DNA of 64,000 nt from Comamonadaceae bacterium ALPHA2B (GCA_005503065.1 SCOE01000002.1:62001-126000); one strand, 5' to 3'. Numbered from the stretch's first letter, positions 38,111 through 47,064 are shown. The notes: generated from the sequence alone by a model not told the origin. Program-made: numbers and translations.

Positions 38111-40290
38111 CGACGACGTGCGGAACGCACACCAGCCACCCCCGTGACGATGCCCAGCACGTGCGCGAGCCGCGCGGTGTCGGCGATCTCGACGGTGAAA
38201 GTCATCCAGGCCGTGCCCTTCACGGACTGGGTCTGGACGCCGATGACGTTCATCTTCTCGCGTGCGAACACGTCCGAGATGTCGCGTAACAGCCCCTGCC
38301 GGTCGGCCGCCTCCACCGACACGTCGACCGCATAGACCGAATCGCCCGCGGCCTTCGGTTGACCCCATTCGACGTCGATGACACGCTCCGCATCGCGCAC
38401 CGCCATCATGCGGAAGTTGCTGCAATCGGCGCGGTGGATGCTGACCCCATGCCCCCGCGTCACGAAGCCGCGGATCGCGTCGGGCGGCGCCGGCCGGCAG
38501 CACTTGGCCAGTTGCGTCATGAGCGACGACACGCCCACCACCAGCACGCCGCCCTTGCCGCCGTCGTTCACGCGCGGCTTGCGGATGAGCGGTGCCTCCT
38601 CCGCCGGCGTGGCCTCCTGCGGCCGCAGCAGGTTCTCGATGTTGCGCAGGGAGAACTCGTCCTTGCCCACCACCTCGAAGAGATGGTCGGCGGAGCGGAA
38701 ACCCAGTTGGGACGCCAGGTCCTCGAGCTTGAGCGCCGTCTTGCCCTCGCGCTGCAGCAACCGCTCCACCGCCTCCCGCCCACGTGCGATGGTCTCGTGC
38801 GTGGCCTGTGCGTTGAACCAGGCGCGTACCTTCGCACGCGCCCTGTGGCTGGCCAGGTAGCCCAGTTCGGGGTTCAGCCAATCGCGCGACGGCCCGCCTT
38901 CCTTGGCGGCAATGATCTCCACCGTCTGGCCGTTCTGCAGCGGCGTATTCAGCGGCACCATGGCACCGTCGATGCGCGCGCCGCGGCAGCGGTGGCCAAG
39001 CGTGGTGTGGACCGTGTAGGCAAAGTCCACCGCCGTTGCACCCTGCGGGAGTTCGACGATGGCCGCGTCGGGCGTCAGCACATAGATTCGGTCGTCGAAA
39101 AGGCCTTGTCCCTGCTGGCCACTGAGGTCTCGTTCCCACGCCAGAAGCTGCCGCAGCACGGCGATCTTGGCGTCGTACTCGCCCCCGGCCCACACGCCCG
39201 CATAGCCGCGCGGCCCGGCCTCCTTGTAGGCCCAGTGCGCCGCCACGCCGTGCTCGGCGTGGTCGTGCATCTCCTCGGTGCGGATCTGGATCTCGATCGG
39301 CTTGTCGGCCCGGCCGCCCACCGCATCGCGGACCACCGTGTGCAGCGACTGGTAGCCGTTGGCCTTCGGCCGCGCGATGTAGTCGTCGAACTCCTCGACG
39401 ATCGGCTGGAAATGCGAATGCACCCAGGCCAGCACGGCGTAGCAGTCCTTCACGTCTGGCACGATCACACGCAGCGCCAGGATGTCGAACACCTGGTCGA
39501 AGTCCAGCGACTTGCCGCGCATCTTCTTGACGATGCTGTAGATGTTCTTGGGGCGCCCCTGCACCGTGGCGCGGATGTCCTCGCCCTTGAGCCCCTGCTC
39601 CAGCCGCTCGCGCAACTGCGCCACGTAGCCTTCACGCTCGACGCGCTTCTCGTCGAGCAGGCGCGCGATCAGCTTGTAGGTCTCGGGTTCGAGAAAGCGG
39701 AACGAGAGGTCCTCGATCTCCCACTTCACCTGCCAGATGCCAAGCCGGTTCGCCAGCGGCGCGAAGACCTGCAGGGATTCACGCGCCAGGCTCTCGGGCA
39801 CCGGCTGCTTGGCGGCCGCCGCATGGCGCAGCGTCTGCAGTCGCGATGCCAGCCGCAGCATGACCACACGCAGGTCGCGCGAGAACGCGAGCAGCATCTT
39901 GCGCACGTTCTCGGTTTGACCCGCGGCGCCTTCGTGCAGGTGCACGGCGCTGCGCGTCTGCTTCTGCACCTGCACGAGCTTGGTGGTCTCCACTGCCAAG
40001 GACGCGAAGTTGTCGCCAAAGACCTTGGCGATGACCTCCTGCGGCCGATTCAGGTGCTGGCACGAATACACCAGGTAGGTGGCCGCCTGCATCGCCTCCG
40101 ACCCGCCCATCGAGGCCACGATCGCAGCCACCGCGTCGGCATGCGCGAGCGTGTTCTCGCCGGTGTCGAGCATCTCGTCGGCGATCAGCGGGGCGGCAAA
40201 CAGGCGCGCGCGCTCCAGCATGTTCGCCATTGCGGGCGCCTGTGCGGTAGCAGCTGACAGGGCATGGTCGACGACGGCGGGCTCGGACAC
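38107..40290 (-). CDS. relA: GTP pyrophosphokinase RelA
   Basis: RelA makes (p)ppGpp on ribosomes stalled by amino acid starvation. The 727-residue protein has an N-terminal pseudo-hydrolase domain, a synthetase domain with GRPKNIYSIVKKM and FDDYIARPKANGYQSLHTVV, a TGS domain (RIYVLTPDAAIVELPQGATA), a conserved-Cys region (KCCRPAPPDAI) and a C-terminal ACT domain. The EFDD form of the synthetase motif is that of monofunctional RelA rather than RFKD of SpoT/Rel. In the hydrolase region the HD pair is replaced by SCQHLN, so hydrolysis is not expected. The start is uncertain: GTG at 40290 has GAGAG 8 bases upstream; TTG at 40323 would overlap the upstream hydrolase stop. The 1046-codon extension is not coding. 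Confidence 0.94.
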   Translation of the reverse strand: MSEPAVVDHALSAATAQAPAMANMLERARLFAAPLIADEMLDTGENTLAHADAVAAIVASMGGSEAMQAATYLVYSCQHLNRPQEVIAKVFGDNFASLAVETTKLVQVQKQTRSAVHLHEGAAGQTENVRKMLLAFSRDLRVVMLRLASRLQTLRHAAAAKQPVPESLARESLQVFAPLANRLGIWQVKWEIEDLSFRFLEPETYKLIARLLDEKRVEREGYVAQLRERLEQGLKGEDIRATVQGRPKNIYSIVKKMRGKSLDFDQVFDILALRVIVPDVKDCYAVLAWVHSHFQPIVEEFDDYIARPKANGYQSLHTVVRDAVGGRADKPIEIQIRTEEMHDHAEHGVAAHWAYKEAGPRGYAGVWAGGEYDAKIAVLRQLLAWERDLSGQQGQGLFDDRIYVLTPDAAIVELPQGATAVDFAYTVHTTLGHRCRGARIDGAMVPLNTPLQNGQTVEIIAAKEGGPSRDWLNPELGYLASHRARAKVRAWFNAQATHETIARGREAVERLLQREGKTALKLEDLASQLGFRSADHLFEVVGKDEFSLRNIENLLRPQEATPAEEAPLIRKPRVNDGGKGGVLVVGVSSLMTQLAKCCRPAPPDAIRGFVTRGHGVSIHRADCSNFRMMAVRDAERVIDVEWGQPKAAGDSVYAVDVSVEAADRQGLLRDISDVFAREKMNVIGVQTQSVKGTAWMTFTVEIADTARLAHVLGIVTGVAGVRSARRR

Positions 40291-40319
40291 GGACAGACTC
40301 TCGGAAACCAAACGAACAC

Positions 40320-41276
40320 TCAATCCAGAAGAAAGGACACCACGACCGCGGACTGGCGCGGGTCGACGAAGGTCGGCGCATGGCCGACGCCCGCGAACTC
40401 CACGAGCCTGGCCTTGGGCCCGCGCTCGCCCATCTGCCGGGCAGTCGCCGCGGACAGCAGGTCGGACTCGGCGCCGCGCGTGAGCAAGGTGGGGGCACGG
40501 ATGCCGTCGTAAAGGGCCCAGGTCGCCGCTTCGGCCTGGGCGGCGATCTCGGGCGTGATGGCACGGATCGCGACGGCGATGGCGGGGTCGTAGTGGAGTA
40601 CCACGGGGCTGTCGCCGGACACCGCTGCTGCGTCGTCGACCTTGGTGCGCCCATCGGCACTGCGCGCGCTTGCCGGCACCACCATCGGCGCCGACAAGGC
40701 CAGCCACTGTTCCGGCGTGTGCGGCCCGAAGGCGGTGGAGAGCTGCCACATGGCATCGGCCGCGGCCTGAACGTCGGCGTAGCGGCCGCCCTGCCCGACG
40801 TAGCTCGCGATACGCGCGATCGCCTCGGCTTCGATGGTCGGTCCCACATCGTTGAGCACCAGCCTGCCCACCGGCGCCGCGAGCGGCAGTTCCGCGTGAC
40901 CCGCGAGCACCATGCCGATGAGTCCGCCCATGCTGGTGCCGACCACATCGAGCCGCTCGATCGGCTGCGCGGCATGCAGCTGCACGATCAGGGCCACCAT
41001 GTCGGCTGCATACTGCGGCACCTGGTAACCCATCGGGTCGGCGAGCCAATCGCTGTGGCCGCGGCCCACGACATCGGGGCACACCACACGCAACGCGCTG
41101 TCGGCGCGCGCAAGCAGCGCCTGCGCCAGCACATCGAAATCGCGCCCCTGGCGCGTGAGCCCGTGCAGGCACAGCACCACATGCGCCGAGGCCGGATCGC
41201 CCCATTGCCAATAGGCCATGCGGTGGCCGCCTTTGGCATCGGCGCAAGCCACGAATTCGAGTGCCGGTTGGGTCAT
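40320..41276 (-). CDS. Alpha/beta hydrolase
   Basis: A 318-residue hydrolase of the alpha/beta fold. It has the oxyanion-hole region LCLHGLTRQGRDFD, the nucleophile elbow GTSMGGLIGM with Ser near residue 121, an acid residue region around LLTRGAESDLLS and the catalytic His in GVGHAPTF near 302. The sequence is like hydrolases of unknown substrate next to relA in related bacteria (general recollection). It overlaps or nearly abuts the relA start, so the two are probably cotranscribed. It is divergent from the 3-hydroxybutyrate dehydrogenase gene with 67 bases between. A hydroxybutyrate-oligomer substrate is possible from context but not supported by motif. Confidence 0.88.
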   Translation of the reverse strand: MTQPALEFVACADAKGGHRMAYWQWGDPASAHVVLCLHGLTRQGRDFDVLAQALLARADSALRVVCPDVVGRGHSDWLADPMGYQVPQYAADMVALIVQLHAAQPIERLDVVGTSMGGLIGMVLAGHAELPLAAPVGRLVLNDVGPTIEAEAIARIASYVGQGGRYADVQAAADAMWQLSTAFGPHTPEQWLALSAPMVVPASARSADGRTKVDDAAAVSGDSPVVLHYDPAIAVAIRAITPEIAAQAEAATWALYDGIRAPTLLTRGAESDLLSAATARQMGERGPKARLVEFAGVGHAPTFVDPRQSAVVVSFLLD

Positions 41277-41343
41277 GTCCAGGGGTCCGTCTTGCTGCGG
41301 ATAATCGCGCGGTTCATCCTAATTGATCCGGAGATCGCTCATC

Positions 41344-42114
41344 ATGCTCAAAGGCAAAACTGCCCTCGTGACAGGGTCCACCAGCGGCATCGGCCTCGGC
41401 ATCGCCAAGGCCCTGGCGCAGCAGGGCGTCAACATCGTGCTCAACGGTTTCGGTGACGCCAAGGGCCCGCAGGCCGAGATCGAGGCACTGGGCGTGGCAA
41501 GCGCCTACCACGGCGCCGACATGAGCAAGCCGTCCGAGATCGAAGACATGATGAAGTTCGCGGCCTCGAAGTTCGGCCGCGTCGACGTGCTGGTCAACAA
41601 CGCAGGCATCCAACATGTGGCGAAGGTCGAGGACTTCCCGGTCGAGAAGTGGGATGCAGTCATCGCGATCAACCTCACCAGCGCCTTCCACACCACACGT
41701 CTCGCGATCCCCGCGATGCGCGAGGCCAACTGGGGCCGCGTGATCAACATCGCGTCGGCCCACGGCCTGGTCGCCTCGGCGCAGAAGTCGGCCTACGTCG
41801 CGGCCAAGCACGGCATCGTCGGGCTGACCAAGGCGGTCGCCCTGGAGACCGCGACGACCGGCGTGACCTGCAACGCCATCTGCCCCGGCTGGGTGCTGAC
41901 GCCGCTGGTGCAGAAGCAGATCGACGACCGCGCCGCGCGCGAAGGCATCAGCGTCGCGCAGGCGCAGATCGACCTGCTGAGCGAGAAGCAGCCGTCGCTG
42001 CAATTCACCACCGTCGACCAGCTTGGCGGTCTGGCGGTGTTCCTGTGCTCGCCCGCGGCGGACCAGGTGCGCGGCGTGGCCTGGCAGATGGACGGCGGCT
42101 GGACCGCGCAGTAG
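41344..42114 (+). CDS. 3-hydroxybutyrate dehydrogenase
   Basis: An SDR enzyme that oxidises (R)-3-hydroxybutyrate to acetoacetate with NAD, completing PHB breakdown. The 256-residue protein matches HBDH closely: TALVTGSTSGIGLGIAKALA, the NNAGIQHVAKVEDFPVEKWD segment that is characteristic of HBDH, the catalytic Ser in IASAHGLVAS, YVAAKHGIVG and CNAICPGWVLTPLVQKQI, with Gln and Lys residues used for substrate binding. The ATG at 41344 has GGAG about 11 bases upstream; an ATC-ATG start 21 bases earlier is less likely. A short GC hairpin without a T run (42188-42206) lies between it and the convergent SIMPL gene. Confidence 0.93.
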   Translation: MLKGKTALVTGSTSGIGLGIAKALAQQGVNIVLNGFGDAKGPQAEIEALGVASAYHGADMSKPSEIEDMMKFAASKFGRVDVLVNNAGIQHVAKVEDFPVEKWDAVIAINLTSAFHTTRLAIPAMREANWGRVINIASAHGLVASAQKSAYVAAKHGIVGLTKAVALETATTGVTCNAICPGWVLTPLVQKQIDDRAAREGISVAQAQIDLLSEKQPSLQFTTVDQLGGLAVFLCSPAADQVRGVAWQMDGGWTAQ

Positions 42115-42219
42115 ACAAAGCCTCCGGGGCAGCACGCCCCATCGCGACAAGTCACTCGACACCGGCCGACGCGCAAGGCGCGGGCCACCGCCGGACGTCC
42201 CGGCGGCGCCCGCATCCGC

Positions 42220-42927
42220 CTACTTGAGCTGCACCGACCCCGAGACGTTGACCACCACCGTGGTCTTGCCGGCCTCGACCGGGATCGGAGCGTCGGCTGC
42301 CGAGAAGGACTTAGCCTCTGCCGCCATCATGCGCGGACGGATCGGGCCGCCCTCGTTCGCGTTGACCGACACCTCGCGCAGCGTGTAGCTGCCGAAGCCG
42401 AAGTCCTTGGCCAGTTCGGCCGCCTTGCGCTTGAAGTTCTCGATCGCCTGGGTCTGCGCCTCGCCTTCGGACTTCAGGCGCTGCTCGCGGCTGAGCGCGA
42501 AGCCCACGTTGCCGACGTTCAGCGTGCTGATGCGGCCGGCCGCGCGCGTGATGCGCGGGAAATCGCGCCCTTCCAGCACCAGTTCGGCGCTGCCCTGCCA
42601 CCCGTTGATCTTGCCGTCGCGCGTGTAGCGCGGCGACAGGCTGAAGTTGCCCGTGCGCACGTCCATCTGGCCCGGCTGCGCATCCTTCTTCGCTTCGGCG
42701 AGGGCGGCGTCGATCGCCGTGCGAAGCTGGCTCTGCACCGTTGCCGCATCGGTGGCATCGCGCGTGGTGACCAGCGTCATGTTCAGCAGGTCCTGCTGCA
42801 CCTCGACCGTTCCGTTGGCGGACAGCTGCAGCACGTTCTGCGGCTGCGCGGCTCCGCTCCCTTGGGCAAATACGGCCCCTGCGCCCGCCAGTGCTGCGCA
42901 GGCCGCTATCAACTTAATAGCATTCAA
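42220..42927 (-). CDS. SIMPL (DUF541) domain secreted protein
   Basis: A 235-residue exported protein of the SIMPL/DUF541 family, whose members are periplasmic or surface proteins with largely unknown roles (some linked to oxidative stress or to signalling partners). Signal peptide about 1-22 (KLIAACAALAGAGAVFA-QGS). Mature part opens LQLSANGTVEVQQDLLNMTL, the family's usual first strand, and has VNVSGSVQLK at the end. I chose the TTG at 42927 because GGGAG lies about 9 bases upstream and no ATG or GTG fits. The hairpin repeat at 42905-42921 encodes residues 3-8 (AIKLIA) of the signal peptide, so the export signal starts inside the repeat. Confidence 0.85.
   Translation of the reverse strand: MNAIKLIAACAALAGAGAVFAQGSGAAQPQNVLQLSANGTVEVQQDLLNMTLVTTRDATDAATVQSQLRTAIDAALAEAKKDAQPGQMDVRTGNFSLSPRYTRDGKINGWQGSAELVLEGRDFPRITRAAGRISTLNVGNVGFALSREQRLKSEGEAQTQAIENFKRKAAELAKDFGFGSYTLREVSVNANEGGPIRPRMMAAEAKSFSAADAPIPVEAGKTTVVVNVSGSVQLK
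42905..42921. repeat. 17-nt hairpin repeat, copy 10 (signal peptide of SIMPL gene)
   Basis: Perfect GCTAT-N7-ATAGC. On the gene strand: GCT ATT AAG TTG ATA GC, two codons after the TTG start. No convincing tail. Confidence 0.65.
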
Positions 42928-43000
42928 GACAAGAGTCTCCCATTGACTGGATGAAGGAAAAGGCACCGGCACCGGCGCCGATGCGAGCGGGATTGCCCCG

Positions 43001-43384
43001 CTACTGCCGCGAGCCGGCCCAGGGAAAGAGCGAGCGCCAGCCGCCACCCGAATTCTGCGGTCCGGCCCCGTGCGGTTCCGGCGCAGAGGCCGACTCGGCC
43101 GTCTGCGTCGCATCCGGCCTCGCCGGCCACTGGCTGCGCACCTGTTCGCGCAGTTGGGCGCGCTCCGCCGGCGTCAGCCGCCGGCCCGCGACGGCCTCGT
43201 CATGCCGGATCTCGTCGCGCTGCGCCGCGCGATGGGCGTCCACGGCCGCCCGGACCTCGTCGCGGCGCGGGCCCCCGACCTTGAGGAACTCAGCCGACGC
43301 GGCCAGCGGCAACGCGGCGCCCAGCGCCAGGACGAAGGAGAACAGGGACCGGGAAACCAGAGGCATCGAGGGGTATGAGTGCAT
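43001..43384 (-). CDS. Small exported protein of unknown function
   Basis: A 127-residue predicted periplasmic protein. It has a signal peptide (MPLVSRSLFSFVLALGAALP through AASA, about residues 7-31), then a charged helical stretch (RRDEVRAAVDAHRAAQRDEI) and LTPAERAQLREQVRSQWPAR, a motif found in small secreted proteins with heptad-like helices. The C-terminal 35 residues are Pro/Gly/Ser-rich. ATG at 43384 is used; ATG at 43366 would start right at the signal peptide and is nearly as good. It is divergent from ompR and lies upstream of the SIMPL gene on the same strand. I do not recognise a named family. Confidence 0.65.
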   Translation of the reverse strand: MHSYPSMPLVSRSLFSFVLALGAALPLAASAEFLKVGGPRRDEVRAAVDAHRAAQRDEIRHDEAVAGRRLTPAERAQLREQVRSQWPARPDATQTAESASAPEPHGAGPQNSGGGWRSLFPWAGSRQ

Positions 43385-43449
43385 CGAGGAATCCGACTGT
43401 GCCACCGCTGCGTATCCCCTCGGCGTCTCGTCCGCGAGCCCAGGCAAGT

Positions 43450-43527
43450 TTTGTAACTTAGTGTCAGACCAAGGCGATTTCGGAAGGGATGGGGACGCAA
43501 CGCCTTCAGAATCGCCGCTGTTACAAA
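43450..43527. promoter_or_regulatory. Inverted TTTGTAAC / GTTACAAA pair upstream of ompR
   Basis: TTTGTAAC (43450-43457) and GTTACAAA (43520-43527) are exact inverted copies about 70 bases apart in the gap between ompR and the divergent exported-protein gene. GTTACA-type boxes resemble OmpR sites in enterobacteria, so autoregulation of ompR-envZ is possible. No strong -10/-35 pair was identified for either gene. Confidence 0.35.
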
Positions 43528-43552
43528 TTCATCCCTGGGAACTGTTGCTCAA

Positions 43553-44284
43553 ATGACTCAAGCACCCGCCCGCACCGACAAGATCGTCATCGTCGACGAC
43601 GACGCCCGCATCCGTGACCTCCTGCGCCGCTACCTCACGCAAGAGGGCTTCGAGGTCATCGTCGCGGAAGACGGCAAGGCGCTGAACCGGATCCTCCTGC
43701 GCGACACCGTCGACCTCATCGTGCTCGACCTGATGATGCCCGGCGAGGATGGCCTGTCCGTCTGCCGCCGCCTGCGCGCCGCCAACGACCGCACCCCCAT
43801 CATCATGCTCACCGCCAAGGGCGAGGACGTGGACCGCATCGTGGGCCTGGAAGTCGGCGCCGACGACTACCTGGGCAAGCCCTTCAACCCGCGCGAGCTG
43901 CTCGCCCGCGTGCACGCCGTTCTGCGCCGCCGGCCGCCGCAGGAGGCACCGGGCGCGCCTTCCACCGAGAACGAGACGGTGAGCTTCGGCCCCTTCGAGT
44001 TCGACCTGGGTTCGCGCACGCTCAAGAAGGACGGCGAAGAGCTTTCCCTCACGACCGGCGAGTTCGCGATGCTCAAGGCCCTGGTGCGCCACCCTCGCCA
44101 GCCGCTGTCGCGCGAAAAGCTGGCCCAGCTGGCACGCGGCCGCGAGTTCGAGCCCTTCGACCGCAGCCTGGACGTGCAGATCTCGCGCCTTCGCAAGCTG
44201 ATCGAGTCGGACGCCGCCGCGCCGCGCTACATCCAGACGGTTTGGGGCGTGGGCTACGTCTTCGTGCCGGACGGCACGGCCTGA
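43553..44284 (+). CDS. ompR: OmpR-type response regulator
   Basis: A 243-residue two-component response regulator. The receiver domain (about 10-125) has KIVIVDDDARI with the acidic pocket, the phospho-acceptor Asp in LIVLDLMMPGEDG near residue 63, a Thr in MLTAKG and the Lys in GKPFNPREL; the C-terminal winged helix (about 140-240) has REKLAQLARGREFEPFDRSL and GVGYVF. The receiver and DNA-binding parts match OmpR, and the sensor encoded directly behind it is EnvZ-like. Its targets cannot be read; in other Proteobacteria the pair adjusts porins to osmolarity. Confidence 0.94.
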   Translation: MTQAPARTDKIVIVDDDARIRDLLRRYLTQEGFEVIVAEDGKALNRILLRDTVDLIVLDLMMPGEDGLSVCRRLRAANDRTPIIMLTAKGEDVDRIVGLEVGADDYLGKPFNPRELLARVHAVLRRRPPQEAPGAPSTENETVSFGPFEFDLGSRTLKKDGEELSLTTGEFAMLKALVRHPRQPLSREKLAQLARGREFEPFDRSLDVQISRLRKLIESDAAAPRYIQTVWGVGYVFVPDGTA

Positions 44285-44288
44285 GACC

Positions 44289-45776
44289 GTGGCGGTCACC
44301 ACCGCCGGGCGCGACACGACGCAGCCCAGCCCTTTCAGCGAGGAGGGTGCGTCGGTCACGATGCCCAGCCCGCTGGAGCTGACGGAACGCGTTCGCCGTC
44401 GCAACCGGCTCCGGCTGGGCTTCAGCCTCTTCTGGCGCACCTTTTTCCTCTTGACGCTGCTGCTGATGGTCTGCATCTTCGGCTGGCTGCAGACCTTCCG
44501 CGCCTTCGAGGACGAACCGCGCGCCGTGCAGACGGCGCACCAGATCGCATCGCTGGTCAACCTCACCCGCGCCGCCCTGGTGTACTCGGACGCGATCACG
44601 CGCGTCTCGCTCATCAAGACGCTGGCCGACCAGGAGGGCGTGCGCATCCTGCCGCGCGAACCGGGCGACCGCTTCGAGCTCTACACCAGCGGAACGCTCG
44701 ACCGGCGCGTGACCGAGGAACTGATGGACCGCCTGGGCGAAGGCACGACCATCGCGAGCCGCGTGAACGACGACGCGGGCCTGTGGATCGGCTTCACCAT
44801 CGACACCGACAACTACTGGCTGCTGCTGGACCCGACGCGGTTCTCGCGCGTGGGCGGACGCACCTGGCTCACCTGGTTGATCACGGCCGTGGCGCTGTCG
44901 CTGGCCGGCTCGGCCATCATCGCGCGCTTCATCAACCGGCCGCTCAAGCAGCTTTCGCGCGCCACCTCGCAGGTGCGCGAGGGCGAGTACGAGGCCAACC
45001 GGCTCGACGAGCACGCCCGGACCAACGAGATCCGCGCGGTGAACATCGGCTTCAACCGCATGGCCGACCAGCTCGCCAAGATCGAGCAGGACCGGGCCGT
45101 GATGCTGGCCGGCATCTCGCACGACCTGCGCACGCCGCTGGCCCGGTTGCGGCTGGAAACGGAAATGAGCGTGGCCGACGAGGATGCGCGCGCCCACATG
45201 GCGGCCGACATCTCGCAACTGGACGCCATCATCGACAAGTTCCTCGACTATGCGCGGCCCGACCACGTGCAGTTCAAGCCGGTGCTGCTGCGCGACGTGA
45301 TCGATGCCTGCACCTACGCCGTGCAGGACTACGAGGACGTCGAGATCAAGGTCGACGTGGCCAAGGACCTGGCCGTGATGGCCGATGACGTGGAGCTCAC
45401 GCGCGTGATCTCCAACCTGCTGGAGAACGCGCGCCGCTACGGCAAGACCCCCGGGAAGGACGTGGCGCAGATCAACATCCAGGCCCAGGCGCACAACGAC
45501 GCCGTGCTGCTCAAGGTGCGCGACCACGGTGCGGGCGTGGCACCCGCCCTGCTCTCCCAGCTGACCAAGCCCTTCTTCCGTGGCGATGTGGCGCGCACCT
45601 CGGCCGCCGGGGCCGGGCTGGGCCTGTCCATCGTGGCCAAGAACATCGAGCGCATGGGCGGCACCTTTGCGCTCACCAGCACGCCGGGCCGCGGCTTCGC
45701 GGCGCACATCCGCATGCAGCGCGCCTCCACGCAGGCTGCTGCGGCCAGCAAGGAAGAGCCGGCCGAAACGGCCTGA
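44289..45776 (+). CDS. envZ: EnvZ-type sensor histidine kinase
   Basis: The inner-membrane kinase partner of the OmpR regulator. The 495-residue protein has two membrane segments (about 54-76 and 197-217) around a periplasmic domain of about 120 residues, a HAMP linker, the dimerisation/phospho-acceptor motif MLAGISHDLRTPLARLRLE with His near residue 278, and the ATPase with NLLENARRYG, DHGAGVAP and GAGLGLSIV. The GTG at 44289, 4 bases after the ompR stop, gives coupled translation; an ATG at 44361 would remove 24 non-conserved residues and also has AGGAGG upstream, 14 bases away. Confidence 0.92.
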   Translation: MAVTTAGRDTTQPSPFSEEGASVTMPSPLELTERVRRRNRLRLGFSLFWRTFFLLTLLLMVCIFGWLQTFRAFEDEPRAVQTAHQIASLVNLTRAALVYSDAITRVSLIKTLADQEGVRILPREPGDRFELYTSGTLDRRVTEELMDRLGEGTTIASRVNDDAGLWIGFTIDTDNYWLLLDPTRFSRVGGRTWLTWLITAVALSLAGSAIIARFINRPLKQLSRATSQVREGEYEANRLDEHARTNEIRAVNIGFNRMADQLAKIEQDRAVMLAGISHDLRTPLARLRLETEMSVADEDARAHMAADISQLDAIIDKFLDYARPDHVQFKPVLLRDVIDACTYAVQDYEDVEIKVDVAKDLAVMADDVELTRVISNLLENARRYGKTPGKDVAQINIQAQAHNDAVLLKVRDHGAGVAPALLSQLTKPFFRGDVARTSAAGAGLGLSIVAKNIERMGGTFALTSTPGRGFAAHIRMQRASTQAAAASKEEPAETA

Positions 45777-45790
45777 TTTCCGAGCGGATC

Positions 45791-45843
45791 GGCCTGCAGC
45801 CCAAGCAGGACGGACGCCGGACGCTATCAATTCGATAGCGTCC
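45791..45843. repeat. 17-nt hairpin repeat, copy 11 (between envZ and ispF)
   Basis: Perfect GCTAT-N7-ATAGC at 45823-45839, with the stem extended to 9 bp (45819-45827 with 45835-45843). A partial tail lies to the left (CTGCAGCC, AAGCAGGACGG). It sits between the convergent envZ and ispF genes and could act as a terminator hairpin, though no T run follows. Confidence 0.75.
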
Positions 45844-45850
45844 AGGCAGA

Positions 45851-46354
45851 TCATCGATGCAGGAGCACCGCCGCGCGCGCCTCCATGGCGCGGCCCTCGC
45901 CCACCGGGCCGAGCTTCTCGGCCGTCTTCGCCTTCACGTTGACCTGCGCGGCATCGAGCATCAGCAGTTGGGCGATCCGACCACACATCGCCGGGATGTG
46001 CGGCGCGAGCTTGGGCGCCTGCGCGACGATGGTGCTGTCGACATTGCCGATCTGCCAGCCCGCTGCCCGCACGCGGCGCGCCGCCTCGGCCAGCAGCACG
46101 CCCGAATCCGCGCCGCGGAACTGTGGGTCGGTGTCGGGGAAATGGCGGCCGATGTCGCCCAGTGCCGCCGCGCCCAGCAATGCATCGGTGATCGCATGCA
46201 GCAGCACGTCGGCGTCGGAATGGCCGAGCAGGCCCGTGGCATGGGGGATCTCGATGCCGCCGAGCACCAGCCTGCGGCCGGCCACGAGCTGGTGGACGTC
46301 CCAGCCTTCGCCGACGCGGAAGGGAAAGCCTGGGGTGTGGGAAGAGGTGTTCAT
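45851..46354 (-). CDS. ispF: 2-C-methyl-D-erythritol 2,4-cyclodiphosphate synthase
   Basis: IspF cyclises CDP-methylerythritol 2-phosphate in the MEP pathway. The 167-residue protein (E. coli 159) has [20 protein letters not shown] with the zinc ligands Asp and His, [20 protein letters not shown] with the third ligand, [13 protein letters not shown] and [15 protein letters not shown]. The ATG at 46354 overlaps the ispD stop by 4 bases (ATGA), so ispD and ispF are translated together. Confidence 0.97.
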   Translation of the reverse strand: MNTSSHTPGFPFRVGEGWDVHQLVAGRRLVLGGIEIPHATGLLGHSDADVLLHAITDALLGAAALGDIGRHFPDTDPQFRGADSGVLLAEAARRVRAAGWQIGNVDSTIVAQAPKLAPHIPAMCGRIAQLLMLDAAQVNVKAKTAEKLGPVGEGRAMEARAAVLLHR

Positions 46355-47064
46355 GGCGTTGTCGGCATTCGGCTCGCAAGCACTGCGGCGGCCAGCGCGA
46401 AGTCCTCGGGATAGGTGACCTTGAAGTTCCGCGCGCTGCCGGGCACCAGCCGCGGCGCGGCGCCGGTCGCCTCGATGGCGCTGGCCTCGTCGGTCACGCG
46501 CTCCCCTGCATGGTCGATGGCGGAGGCCAAAGCGCCGATGCGGAACATCTGCGGCGTCTGCGCGAGCCACTTGTCGCTGCGCTCGAGCGTGGCCGCCACG
46601 CGGCCGTGGGGCGTCGCGGCCTTGAGCGTGTCGGGCAGCGGCAGCGCGAGCAGCCCGCCGACGGCGTCGCCCTCGCAGGCGGCGATCAGCGCCTCGACCT
46701 GCGCCGGCGTGACGAGGCAGCGGGCGGCGTCGTGCACCAGCACCCAGTCGCCGGCGTCGGCACCTTCGGCCCGCAGCGCGGCGAGCCCGTTGCGCACGCT
46801 GGCCGCGCGCGTGGCACCGCCGACGCGCAGCAGGCGCTCGCCCGCGCGGGGGAAATCCGGCAGCACGCGCTGCACCAGCCCGTCATCAGGGGCCACCACG
46901 AGCGCGATCGTCGCGAAGCGCGCGCCGAGTGCGCGAAAGGCATCGAGCGTGTGGCCCACCAGCGCCTGCCCGCCCAGGAGCTCGTACTGCTTGGGCCCGG
47001 CGACGCCCGCGCGGCTGCCGATGCCCGCCGAGGGAATGAGGACGTGGAAGCGCGGGGACGGCAT
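46351..47064 (-). CDS. ispD: 2-C-methyl-D-erythritol 4-phosphate cytidylyltransferase
   Basis: IspD joins MEP to CTP, giving CDP-methylerythritol. The 237-residue protein (E. coli 236) opens [20 protein letters not shown], the CTP-binding loop with its Gly-rich turn and Lys, followed by [27 protein letters not shown] with the metal-binding region and [10 protein letters not shown]. It overlaps ispF and is divergent from mfd with 128 bases between. With dxr at 20974 the window encodes three of the seven MEP-pathway steps. Confidence 0.97.
   Translation of the reverse strand: MPSPRFHVLIPSAGIGSRAGVAGPKQYELLGGQALVGHTLDAFRALGARFATIALVVAPDDGLVQRVLPDFPRAGERLLRVGGATRAASVRNGLAALRAEGADAGDWVLVHDAARCLVTPAQVEALIAACEGDAVGGLLALPLPDTLKAATPHGRVAATLERSDKWLAQTPQMFRIGALASAIDHAGERVTDEASAIEATGAAPRLVPGSARNFKVTYPEDFALAAAVLASRMPTTP

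Noticed and set aside
38107-41247. A possible hydrolase-RelA fusion of 1046 codons
   Set aside because: The upstream part is a different frame of the alpha/beta hydrolase gene; the hydrolase ends by its own stop at 40320 and RelA starts there.
42188-42206. Hairpin between 3-hydroxybutyrate dehydrogenase and SIMPL genes as a terminator
   Set aside because: A 7-bp stem exists but neither strand has a T run after it; it may help termination but I do not list it as a feature.
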